From: Aquificaceae bacterium
GTDB taxonomy: Bacteria > Aquificota > Aquificia > Aquificales > Aquificaceae
DNA length: 5,204 nt
Assembly: GCA_015490215.1 (NCBI GenBank)
Contig: WFYH01000010.1
Location: 1 to 5,204, forward strand
Reading direction: 5' to 3'
Part shown: piece after piece, positions 1-4,918 of the stretch
How the letters are laid out: each line of letters starts with the position of its first letter
How positions within the stretch are numbered: the stretch's first letter is position 1
The notes under the pieces: model-generated
The model's input: only the letters and a program-made list of their open reading frames with translations
Database searches by the model: none
Told to the model about the DNA's origin: nothing
Position numbers and translations under genes: made by a program

Positions 1-171
1 ACTTTCAACTCCACACGGCAGATTAGGAACAAGATCTTCCTATACTCCTTGCTCGCATCCTTCCACTGTTGGTAACTTTCAACTCCACACGGCAGATTAG
101 GAACTACCGTAGTGTGTGGTATGTGTCAAGGGTTTAGGGTGTCTTTCAACTCCACACGGCAGATTAGGAAC
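1..171 (-). CRISPR. CRISPR array, leader-proximal end (3 repeats, 2 spacers; continues past the left edge)
   Basis: Three identical 29-nt repeats lie at 2-30, 76-104 and 143-171. The spacers are 31-75 (45 nt) and 105-142 (38 nt). Read on the minus strand the repeat begins GTTCCTAATC and ends GAGTTGAAAG. That 3' end is the usual 8-nt crRNA handle (GUUGAAAG) left by Cas6 cleavage in many type I-B and type III systems, so transcription should run leftward. The leader is then on the right, after position 171. All three repeats are perfect, which fits the young, leader-proximal end; degenerate repeats are usually at the far end. The variable spacer length is common in thermophile type I-B/III arrays. 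No cas gene is present in the window, so the subtype cannot be fixed. The array is certain; its orientation is a strong inference from the handle. Confidence 0.97.
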
Positions 172-190
172 CCCAAACAAGCCGTTTAAT

Positions 191-219
191 AATATAAGTC
201 AGTTCAAGGACTTATGCAA
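191..219 (-). promoter_or_regulatory. Candidate promoter for the CRISPR array
   Basis: On the minus strand a TTGCAT box (219-214, three of six matches to TTGACA) is followed after exactly 17 bp by TATATT (196-191, five of six matches to TATAAT). Transcription would begin near 184, about a dozen bases before the first repeat at 171. A second candidate of similar quality lies upstream, TTGTTT (311-306), 17 bp, TATGAT (288-283), with a start near 276. Either could serve. The weak -35 boxes and the existence of two candidates keep confidence low. Confidence 0.3.
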
Positions 220-348
220 CACCCTGTTTCAGGAAATGAAGTTAATTTCCGAAAGTCGCCGGTCCTGCAAAAGGGGTATAAAATCATACATCTCAAGTCA
301 TTGCAAAACAACAGGCTCGTTGAGGTGTCATCAAAGCATCAAAACATC

Positions 349-366
349 AGCGCATTTTGATGCGCT
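349..366. repeat. Perfect inverted repeat in the leader, with a competing partner at 336-344
   Basis: AGCGCAT (349-355) and ATGCGCT (360-366) form a perfect 7-bp stem with a TTTG loop. The segment TTTTGATGC (355-363), which covers the loop and part of the right arm, is also perfectly complementary over 9 bp to GCATCAAAA (336-344). Two mutually exclusive hairpins are therefore possible on either strand. Neither is followed by a T-run on either strand, so this is not an ordinary intrinsic terminator. It could be a protein-binding site in the leader or an RNA switch; no function can be assigned. Confidence 0.55.
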
Positions 367-396
367 CAAAATCCCTACAACCCTATTCAGTTGCCA

Positions 397-424
397 AGGA
401 GCCGGCGGGCTCTTGCGTCCCGCT
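397..424. repeat. GC-rich overlapping hairpins between the CRISPR leader and pgk
   Basis: GAGCC (399-403) pairs with GGCTC (408-412) around a GGCG loop. GCGGG (405-409) pairs with CCCGC (419-423) around a 9-nt loop. The two share bases and exclude each other. No T-tract follows on either strand, so a terminator call is not supported. The GC content stands out against the AT-rich surroundings. Confidence 0.4.
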
Positions 425-525
425 AAAACGTAAAGAATAGTATAGCATCCGTTTTTGGGAAAAGAAAAGAGGAAAACTTTAGTCGGCAGGCAGGTGCTCC
501 GATGGTAAGTCCGACGGGTATCCTG

Positions 526-541
526 TGATAGAATTTCACCA
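526..541 (+). promoter_or_regulatory. Extended -10 promoter placing the start of transcription at the pgk ATG
   Basis: The sequence TGA-TAGAAT (526-534) is an extended -10 element: TGn plus a hexamer with five of six matches to TATAAT. Six bases separate it from A541, the first base of the pgk ATG, which is where transcription would be expected to start. No convincing -35 is present, which extended -10 promoters tolerate. No Shine-Dalgarno sequence precedes the ATG either, which fits a leaderless mRNA. This is an inference from spacing alone. Confidence 0.4.
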
Positions 542-1731
542 TGCCTCGTAAGAAAAGCCTGCGGGATGTAAACGTCAAGGGAAAAAAAGTTTTAGTCAGG
601 GTTGACTTCAACGTTCCTATAGACGATCAGGGAAATATAGAGGATGATACGAGGATAAGGGCGTCCCTTCCCACCATTGAGTATTTGATGGATGCAAAGG
701 CAAAGATAATCCTCATGTCCCATCTTGGTAGACCCAACGGCAGGGACAAGCGTCACAGCCTTGCACCCGTTGCCAAAAGGCTCTCAAGGTTTTTAGACAG
801 AGAAGTAAAGATGGCTCCCGACTGCATAGGTGAGGAAGTAAGGTCCATGGTAAACGGCTTAGAGGATGGGGAGATCCTCCTCCTTGAGAACCTACGCTTT
901 CACGAAGGAGAAACTAACGGGGATGAAAGCTTTGCCAAAGAATTGGCGAGCTTAGGGGACGTTTACGTTAGCGACGCCTTTGGAACGTGCCACCGCAAAC
1001 ATGCGAGTGTTTACCTTGTGCCCAAATTCCTTAAACCTGCAGTTATGGGCTTCCTGCTTGAGAAGGAGATCAACTATTTTGAAAGGGCAATGATAAATCC
1101 CCAGAGACCCGTGGTTGCGATATTGGGCGGTGCCAAGGTTTCCACCAAACTCGGGATAATAAAGAACCTTCTTAAAAGGGTTGATAAGCTCTTTATTGGG
1201 GGTGCGATGGCTTTTACCTTCATAAAGGCGATGGGCTATTCTGTGGGAAGCTCCCTTGTGGAGGAAGACTTGATCCCAACCGCCCTTGATATCCTCGAGG
1301 TAGCAAAAAAGCTTGAGGTTAAACTCTACCTACCCGTGGACTTTGTAATAGGTCAAGAGATCTCAGACAGCACCCCCACAAAGGTGGTGCCTTGGCAGGA
1401 TATACCCCACGGGTGGAAGGGATTAGATATAGGTCCCGTATCGGTGGAGCTTCTTAAGGAAGTTATCTCGGACGCCCAGACGATAATATGGAACGGTCCT
1501 ATGGGTGTTTTTGAACTGGATAGGTTCAAGAACGGAACCTTTGAAACCGCCAAGATGATAGCTCAGTCACCTGCCCTTACTATAGCGGGCGGAGGAGATA
1601 CGGATCACGCCATTCACAGGGCGGGTGTATACAATGCCATAGACTTCGTTTCCACAGGCGGCGGTGCATTCCTAAAACTCCTTGAGGGTAACAGCCTCCC
1701 CTGCCTTGAGGTTTTGGACGATGCGCAGTAA
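541..1731 (+). CDS. pgk: Phosphoglycerate kinase
   Basis: This cytoplasmic enzyme of glycolysis and gluconeogenesis transfers phosphate between 1,3-bisphosphoglycerate and ADP. In autotrophs it also runs in the carbon-assimilating direction. The 396 residues match the usual bacterial length of about 390-400. Family motifs appear in order: VRVDFNVP at residues 19-26, the TRIRASLPT segment with substrate-binding R38, SHLGRPNG with H61 and R64, LLENLRFHEGE, DAFGTCHRKHAS, GGAKVSTK with the conserved lysines, IIWNGPMGVFE, the nucleotide-binding GGGDT at 350-354, and STGGGAFLKLLEG near the C-terminus. The ATG at 541 is the only sensible start: an in-frame TAG lies at 529-531, and conserved sequence begins soon after. 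No ribosome binding site is visible, and the mRNA may be leaderless. It is the first gene of an operon, overlapping the next by 11 nt. All key residues are present, so it should be active. Confidence 0.98.
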   Translation: MPRKKSLRDVNVKGKKVLVRVDFNVPIDDQGNIEDDTRIRASLPTIEYLMDAKAKIILMSHLGRPNGRDKRHSLAPVAKRLSRFLDREVKMAPDCIGEEVRSMVNGLEDGEILLLENLRFHEGETNGDESFAKELASLGDVYVSDAFGTCHRKHASVYLVPKFLKPAVMGFLLEKEINYFERAMINPQRPVVAILGGAKVSTKLGIIKNLLKRVDKLFIGGAMAFTFIKAMGYSVGSSLVEEDLIPTALDILEVAKKLEVKLYLPVDFVIGQEISDSTPTKVVPWQDIPHGWKGLDIGPVSVELLKEVISDAQTIIWNGPMGVFELDRFKNGTFETAKMIAQSPALTIAGGGDTDHAIHRAGVYNAIDFVSTGGGAFLKLLEGNSLPCLEVLDDAQ

Positions 1732-2533
1732 CTTGGAAGAGTTTATAAGGGTAGCCAAGGAAGCGGCACTTATAGGCGGTCTGGTTCTAAAGGAAAACTT
1801 CCGCAGGGTGAAAGAGGAAAACATTGAAGAGAAAGCTGAAAAGGACTTTGTAAGCTACGTTGATAGAACCTCGGAGGAAAGAATTAGAGAGCACATATCC
1901 AAGTGCTTCCCCGATCACAAAATAGTGGGTGAAGAGGAAGGAGGAGATCCCTCGGGCAACTTTGTTTGGTATATAGATCCCCTTGACGGGACGAAAAACT
2001 ACATAGCTGGCTTTCCTATCTTCGGCACCTCGGTAGCCCTGACTGTGGAAAACGAACCTGTGGTGGGTGCGGTGTACCTACCCGCTTTTGACACCCTGTA
2101 TTGGGCGGGCAAAGGAACGGGAGCTTTTAGAAACGGAAACCCAATAAACGTGAGCACCACAAAAGATCCCAAGTATGCAGTAGTAGCTTACGGCTTTCCC
2201 TCAAGGGCTAAAAGGGATCTAAACGCTTACTGGAATATCTTTCGGAGCATATTTGACAAGGTAGCCGCCATGAGGAGACCGGGGGCAGCGGCGGTTGACC
2301 TGTGCTTCCTTGCGGAGGGTATATTTGAAGGAGTAACGGAGTTTGAACTACACCCTTGGGATGTTTACGCTGGTATGGTGATACTCTCCGAAGCGGGAGG
2401 AACCTATTCTCTTATTGAGGTTAACGGAAAGCTTGACATAGTTGCCTCCAACGGACACCTACAGGACTTTTTAGAAGGAATTGTGAGAAATTACCTTGAG
2501 GAGGGAAGCCTTGAAGATACTCGTTGCGGTTGA
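1721..2533 (+). CDS. suhB: Inositol monophosphatase / FBPase-family phosphatase (SuhB-like)
   Basis: This is a Mg2+-dependent, Li+-sensitive-type sugar phosphatase of the inositol monophosphatase superfamily. In thermophiles such enzymes often hydrolyse both inositol-1-phosphate and fructose-1,6-bisphosphate. The 270-residue protein has the complete metal site: E71 in GEEEGG, DPLDGT at residues 86-91 (metal ligands D86 and D89), and W213-D214 in the HPWDVYAG motif. The reading frame is open back to 1682, but the ATG at 1721 is preferred. It is preceded at 10 nt by TTGAGG (1705-1710) and gives the normal N-terminus of the family. It overlaps the end of pgk by 11 nt, implying translational coupling. 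Placement behind pgk makes a gluconeogenic or general sugar-phosphate role reasonable, but the true substrate cannot be read from sequence. The symbol is by family, not proven orthology. Confidence 0.9.
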   Translation: MRSNLEEFIRVAKEAALIGGLVLKENFRRVKEENIEEKAEKDFVSYVDRTSEERIREHISKCFPDHKIVGEEEGGDPSGNFVWYIDPLDGTKNYIAGFPIFGTSVALTVENEPVVGAVYLPAFDTLYWAGKGTGAFRNGNPINVSTTKDPKYAVVAYGFPSRAKRDLNAYWNIFRSIFDKVAAMRRPGAAAVDLCFLAEGIFEGVTEFELHPWDVYAGMVILSEAGGTYSLIEVNGKLDIVASNGHLQDFLEGIVRNYLEEGSLEDTRCG

Positions 2534-3389
2534 CTTTTCGGACATAACAAACCCGGTGGTCAGAACCGCCAAGAGGCTTATCCAAGCCCACGGAGGTGAG
2601 ATTTTACTGCTCCATGCGGTTAGCCCGGTCTTCTTTATTCCTTACCCCGAAAGCATAGATGCAGGGATCGTTGATGTAGAGGTTCTAAAAGAGATAGAAG
2701 AAGCGAGGGTAAAAGAGGCAAAGGAGAAAATCAAAGGGCTTGAGGAATTTCTCAAAGGTTTGAACGTAAGAAGCGTAATAGAGGTGGGGGATCCCCGTGA
2801 GGTTATACTGGAGGTTGAGGAAAGGGAGAAACCCGACCTGCTTTTAATGGGAAGTCACAAGAAAGGCATAGTGGAAAGGATACTGGTAGGCTCAACGGCG
2901 GAAAAGGTAATAAAGCACTCTAAGGTTCCTACGCTTGTCCTGAAGGGCAAGGAACCCTCCTTTGAAGGTAAGGTGGTGGTAGCCTACGACTTTTCAGAGG
3001 CTTCCCACAGGGCTTTGGACTTTGCCCTTGAGTTTTTAAAGCCTTTCTCTTCCGAGATTACGATAATTCACGTAGATGAAAGGCTTGAGCTTCCTCTGAT
3101 AGAACAGCTCGGAGAGAGAGTTTACGAGAGATACAAAGAAGAAAAGGAGAGGTATCTAAGCAAGTTAAGAGAAGAGCTTTCCGATAAAGGATTGGAGGCA
3201 GAAATAAAAATCATAGAGGGTGTTCACCCCGCTGAAGGGATTTTGAATTTTGTAAAAACTGTTGATGCTGACCTTTTGATAATGGGTAGCAAGGGACTCT
3301 CGGGTCTCAAAAGAATACTCTTGGGAAGTACATCAACAGAGGTTTTCAGAAAAGCAGAGGTGCCTGTTCTTATATATAAGCACGATTAG
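2511..3389 (+). CDS. Tandem-domain universal stress protein (UspA family)
   Basis: This soluble protein of 292 residues consists of two UspA domains, about 1-145 and 153-292. Usp proteins bind ATP or related nucleotides and support survival under stress; their exact activities vary. Each domain opens with the typical strand and acidic residue (ILVAVDFSD at 3-11, VVVAYDFSE from 155) and ends with a P-loop-like motif G-x2-G-x9-G-S. Domain 2 has this intact (G259, G262, G272, S273). In domain 1 the second glycine is Lys (G114, K117, G127, S128), so it may bind nucleotide poorly. The frame could start at TTG 2496, but TTG 2511 is chosen. A strong AGGAGG (2499-2504) sits 6 nt before it, and the protein then begins MKILVAVDFS as usual for the family. 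It overlaps the preceding gene by 23 nt and is last in the operon. No clear terminator follows. Confidence 0.93.
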   Translation: MKILVAVDFSDITNPVVRTAKRLIQAHGGEILLLHAVSPVFFIPYPESIDAGIVDVEVLKEIEEARVKEAKEKIKGLEEFLKGLNVRSVIEVGDPREVILEVEEREKPDLLLMGSHKKGIVERILVGSTAEKVIKHSKVPTLVLKGKEPSFEGKVVVAYDFSEASHRALDFALEFLKPFSSEITIIHVDERLELPLIEQLGERVYERYKEEKERYLSKLREELSDKGLEAEIKIIEGVHPAEGILNFVKTVDADLLIMGSKGLSGLKRILLGSTSTEVFRKAEVPVLIYKHD

Positions 3390-3497
3390 CTCTAACGTTT
3401 CCACAACTGCTTTGGACTTTATGCCGATGAACGAAAAATCATAGATACTATCCACAGAGTGAGATAATGTATAGATAGGAAAGGAGGGGCATAAATC

Positions 3498-3504
3498 AGG
3501 AGGT
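3498..3504 (+). promoter_or_regulatory. Ribosome binding site that decides the start at 3512
   Basis: AGGAGGT lies 7 nt before ATG 3512. The alternative GTG start at 3503 lies inside this sequence and so is unlikely. A second strong site, AAGGAGG (3481-3487), lies further upstream, 15 nt from that GTG and 3 nt from an in-frame ATA at 3491. Two ribosome sites within 25 nt is unusual. Confidence 0.55.
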
Positions 3505-3511
3505 GGCGGAA

Positions 3512-3856
3512 ATGGAAACGGCAGCTTTAAAGACGCAGAAAGCTAGTATAGAACCTCTTTACTCTGTACTTATGAGGCTCATAGCTATATATGAAGAGGA
3601 AGAGGAGAAGCTAAGAAAAATGTTTCCAGGAGTTAAAATAGTCATAAATGGGAAATGTCTTCCCCCGAAAATATTTGTCGTATATGACTTTATGAGGCTT
3701 AAAAAAGAAGAGCGATATAAACTGTTTGAATTTGAGGAAAGGTTGCTTAATAGGATAGAGGACTTTGTAAAAGAGGTATTTGGCGAAAGACCCCCATTTC
3801 CCCCTTTTGAAGTAAAGTTCGTAAGGCACTTTGATGAAAACCAAGGAGTTCCATAA
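3512..3856 (+). CDS. Small alpha/beta protein of unknown family, partner of the HEPN-like gene
   Basis: I do not recognise this 114-residue protein. By eye it has an N-terminal helix with a run of acidic residues (IYEEEEEKLRK), a strand (VKIVING), a second strand with a notable VVYDFMRL motif, then a long charged helix rich in Glu, Lys and Arg. A last strand (FEVKFVRHF) follows a proline-rich turn. It has no signal peptide or membrane segment, so it should be cytoplasmic. It is visibly more AT-rich than the upstream operon, which suggests a separate origin. Its 3' end overlaps the following HEPN-like gene by 23 nt, so the two are probably co-expressed. HEPN genes are often paired with a small antitoxin or nucleotidyltransferase. 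This protein lacks the GSx10DxD nucleotidyltransferase motif, so a partner role is inferred from position only. The start is ATG 3512, for the ribosome-site spacing. Confidence 0.7.
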   Translation: METAALKTQKASIEPLYSVLMRLIAIYEEEEEKLRKMFPGVKIVINGKCLPPKIFVVYDFMRLKKEERYKLFEFEERLLNRIEDFVKEVFGERPPFPPFEVKFVRHFDENQGVP

Positions 3857-4241
3857 AGAGAAAATAAAAGAAATACTTGATGCTTTGAGGGATTCAAAAG
3901 GTAATAATTTCCTACTTTGTATTGGCTTGTTCTATCTTGGAGTACATCTTATAGACTTACACCTTCTGGAGAAAGGATGTAAAGATATAGAGAACCACGG
4001 AGATAGGAGCAATAAGCTACGCCAAATAGATGGAAAGTTATTTAGAGTTTGGAAAAGTTTGCTTAGCACCTCTAACGATCAGCGGTATGAAAGCTTGACT
4101 TTGAAATCACATCTTGTTAGTTTGAAGGAAGATGTATTAGAAATACTCTCCATAATTACTATCCCGGATGAGATGAAAAATCAAGTAATGGATGTGGTGA
4201 ATTCTATTTGCCTTGAAGGCTGTTCAAAAAATACGGCATAA
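3834..4241 (+). CDS. HEPN-like small helical protein, possible toxin or nucleic-acid-binding component
   Basis: The 135-residue protein is predicted to be all-helical. The pattern FYLGVHLID (33-41), then NHGDR with H55 and R58, then a leucine-rich helix, then LLSTSNDQRY (76-85), resembles HEPN-like proteins. Those have a helix ending in VHLI(D/E), an HxxR turn and a later S..(A)RY motif. The classic HEPN RNase motif R-x4-6-H is absent; the nearest is R84 with H93, eight residues apart. RNase activity is therefore uncertain. The start is ATG 3834 rather than TTG 3831, with AAGG (3823-3826) 7 nt before it. The gene overlaps the previous one by 23 nt. About one third of its bases are GC, clearly below pgk. 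Its C-terminus may be abnormal, because the last codons run over an A6 tract that leads by a -1 shift into the next open frame. The HEPN assignment is by pattern memory, not by search. Confidence 0.65.
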   Translation: MKTKEFHKEKIKEILDALRDSKGNNFLLCIGLFYLGVHLIDLHLLEKGCKDIENHGDRSNKLRQIDGKLFRVWKSLLSTSNDQRYESLTLKSHLVSLKEDVLEILSIITIPDEMKNQVMDVVNSICLEGCSKNTA

Positions 4242-4411
4242 AAGGGATAAGGAGAGAGAGAATAGAGAGGACGATAGGGTTGAGGTTTTTGAAAGAGTGC
4301 AAGGCAGAATATGAGCTTATATCTCCTTTCGTTGTAGAAAACAGGGGATGGATAGCCAACGTTTACAGTTCTGACAAGGCTAAAGGACTTTTGGAGGAGT
4401 TGTTGTCATGA
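4217..4411 (+). pseudogene. 3' remnant of an unrecognised gene without a credible start
   Basis: This frame is open after a TGA at 4214-4216 and ends at TGA 4409-4411. It encodes about 64 residues that look like real protein: a basic amphipathic stretch (GIKGIRRERIERT), then LRFLKECKAEYELISPF, then ENRGWIANVYSS and a helical tail. It has no ATG or GTG. The candidates are CTG 4220, or TTG 4280 behind a weak AGAGG, which would give a 43-aa protein. The stop overlaps the next ATG as ATGA, a typical sign of coupled genes, so the 3' end is probably genuine. Base composition rises from about 35% GC in the HEPN-like gene to about 40-45% here. The likeliest reading is that the 5' part was lost when the AT-rich cassette arrived. 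A fusion to the HEPN-like gene by frameshift is the alternative. Confidence 0.4.
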
Positions 4412-4812
4412 GCTACCAACTGTCTATCAAGGAAGTTCAAAAGCTAACCGAAGGGCACAAAGGCTTTATAGGTATCTTCTGGGTTGTGGGAGACTGTGAG
4501 GTGGACGGCTATAGAGAGGTTATACCGGATGGTATCAAATACGGGGACACGATACAACCCTCGAGGGATCACTACGAGTATTGGGACGAGTTCGTAAGGA
4601 ACTACCCTATGTTCAAAAGGTTTGAATACGACCAGATACCGAGAGGAAGGGTAGTTTACTATCCCAAAGAGGACAAGTTTAGGATAATAACCTCAAAGGC
4701 GGTGGCGAACGATAGGTGCCTGATTAATGCGGTGAGAAGGTTCTACAGATTGACAGGCAGGGTAGAGGTAGTGGCGGATCTCCACTATGAGGAACCGGCA
4801 AACCTCTGGTAA
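4408..4812 (+). CDS. Conserved-looking hypothetical protein, 134 aa
   Basis: I do not recognise this protein with certainty. It is a soluble protein with several aromatic and charged motifs: GFIGIFWVVGD (19-29), a GDTIQPSRDHYEYWDEF segment (46-62), IPRGRVVYYPKEDKF (77-91), and a C-terminal helix followed by a strand ending DLHYEEP. The HYEYW...PRGRVVY layout is vaguely familiar from uncharacterised phage and mobile-element proteins, but I cannot name a family. The start is ATG 4408, with a good GGAGGAG (4393-4399) 8 nt upstream. The ATGA overlap with the preceding frame indicates coupled translation with a gene that is now broken. A separate promoter and control region follows before the DUF5131 gene. 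Its neighbours suggest an accessory or mobile-element role. Confidence 0.8.
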   Translation: MSYQLSIKEVQKLTEGHKGFIGIFWVVGDCEVDGYREVIPDGIKYGDTIQPSRDHYEYWDEFVRNYPMFKRFEYDQIPRGRVVYYPKEDKFRIITSKAVANDRCLINAVRRFYRLTGRVEVVADLHYEEPANLW

Positions 4813-4827
4813 ATCTTTTATGGCGAG

Positions 4828-4853
4828 TTATAATATCCTATAGGAAGTTATAA
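4828..4853. promoter_or_regulatory. 26-bp imperfect palindrome with an embedded TATAAT box (putative operator/promoter)
   Basis: The arms 4828-4840 and 4841-4853 match at 11 of 13 positions around the centre CCTATAGG. The left arm contains a perfect -10 hexamer TATAAT (4829-4834). The -35 region is poor (CTGGTA, 4806-4811, 17 bp away). The motif AGTTATAA occurs at 4826-4833 and 4846-4853, exactly 20 bp apart, and a variant AGTTATTA follows at 4857-4864. A dimeric repressor bound here would block the promoter of the DUF5131 gene. Binding is inferred from symmetry only. Confidence 0.5.
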
Positions 4854-4863
4854 AGGAGTTATT

Positions 4864-4917
4864 ATGAGAAAAGGGGTAATTGTCTCATATGGGATCAGAA
4901 AATTAGGGAGGTTTTAA
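4864..4917 (+). CDS. Putative 17-residue leader peptide before the DUF5131 gene
   Basis: This mini-ORF encodes MRKGVIVSYGIRKLGRF, a basic peptide with five Arg/Lys residues. It has an excellent ribosome site, AAAGGAG (4852-4858), 5 nt before the ATG. Its TAA stop ends one base before the GTG start of the next gene, and its last codons contain that gene's ribosome site (GGGAGG, 4906-4911). Translation of the two could therefore be coupled. A 7-bp inverted repeat, TATGAGA (4863-4869) with TCTCATA (4883-4889), covers its own start codon. It may be a regulatory leader peptide or chance; 17 codons is too short to judge by composition. Confidence 0.35.
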   Translation: MRKGVIVSYGIRKLGRF

Positions 4918-4918
4918 A

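Larger units (their letters stand above)
172..430 (-). promoter_or_regulatory. Probable CRISPR leader region
   Basis: This gene-free stretch adjoins the handle-distal end of the last repeat, which is where the leader must be if the array is transcribed leftward. It should hold the array promoter and the signals for insertion of new spacers. Visible structure includes the small palindrome CCTG-TTT-CAGG (223-233), the inverted repeat GGAAAT/ATTTCC (232-237 and 245-250) and a perfect 7-bp hairpin (349-355 with 360-366). A GC-rich hairpin pair lies at 397-424. Two minus-strand promoter candidates are listed separately. A frame open from 116 to 433 on the plus strand runs through a CRISPR repeat and has no recognisable product, so I do not call it a gene. 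The right boundary is arbitrary, because part of this region may belong to pgk control. Confidence 0.6.

Noticed and set aside
278..283. Plus-strand TATAAA box in the leader
   Set aside because: No -35 upstream, and it is about 260 nt from pgk, which has a better candidate at 526-534.
116..433. Open frame of 105 codons on the plus strand
   Set aside because: It runs through a CRISPR repeat and the leader, has no ribosome site, and gives a protein without recognisable features.
482..515. GTCGG/CCGAC pairing and repeated CAGG before pgk, as a possible riboswitch
   Set aside because: The stem is 5 bp with a 24-nt interior, has competing pairings and matches no riboswitch I know.
423..611. Minus-strand open frame of 62 codons over the pgk start
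   Set aside because: Antisense to conserved pgk sequence, with low-complexity hydrophobic content; a shadow frame.
3369..3380. Perfect 12-bp palindrome CTTATATATAAG at the end of the Usp gene
   Set aside because: It lies inside conserved coding sequence (the VLIYKHD end) and is AT-rich, with no T-run; probably chance.
3395..3407. GTTTCCACAACT-like stretch resembling a stray CRISPR repeat
   Set aside because: It shares only a few bases with the real repeat, occurs once, and has no spacer structure.
3412..3468. Possible promoter for the HEPN-like cassette (TTGGAC at 3412, GATAAT at 3463)
   Set aside because: The spacing between the boxes is far too long and no -35 lies at 16-18 bp from GATAAT.
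3559..3897. Minus-strand open frames opposite the alpha/beta protein gene
   Set aside because: The Ser/Phe-rich products are typical of the complement of Glu/Lys-rich coding sequence, and the plus-strand gene has good ribosome-site support.
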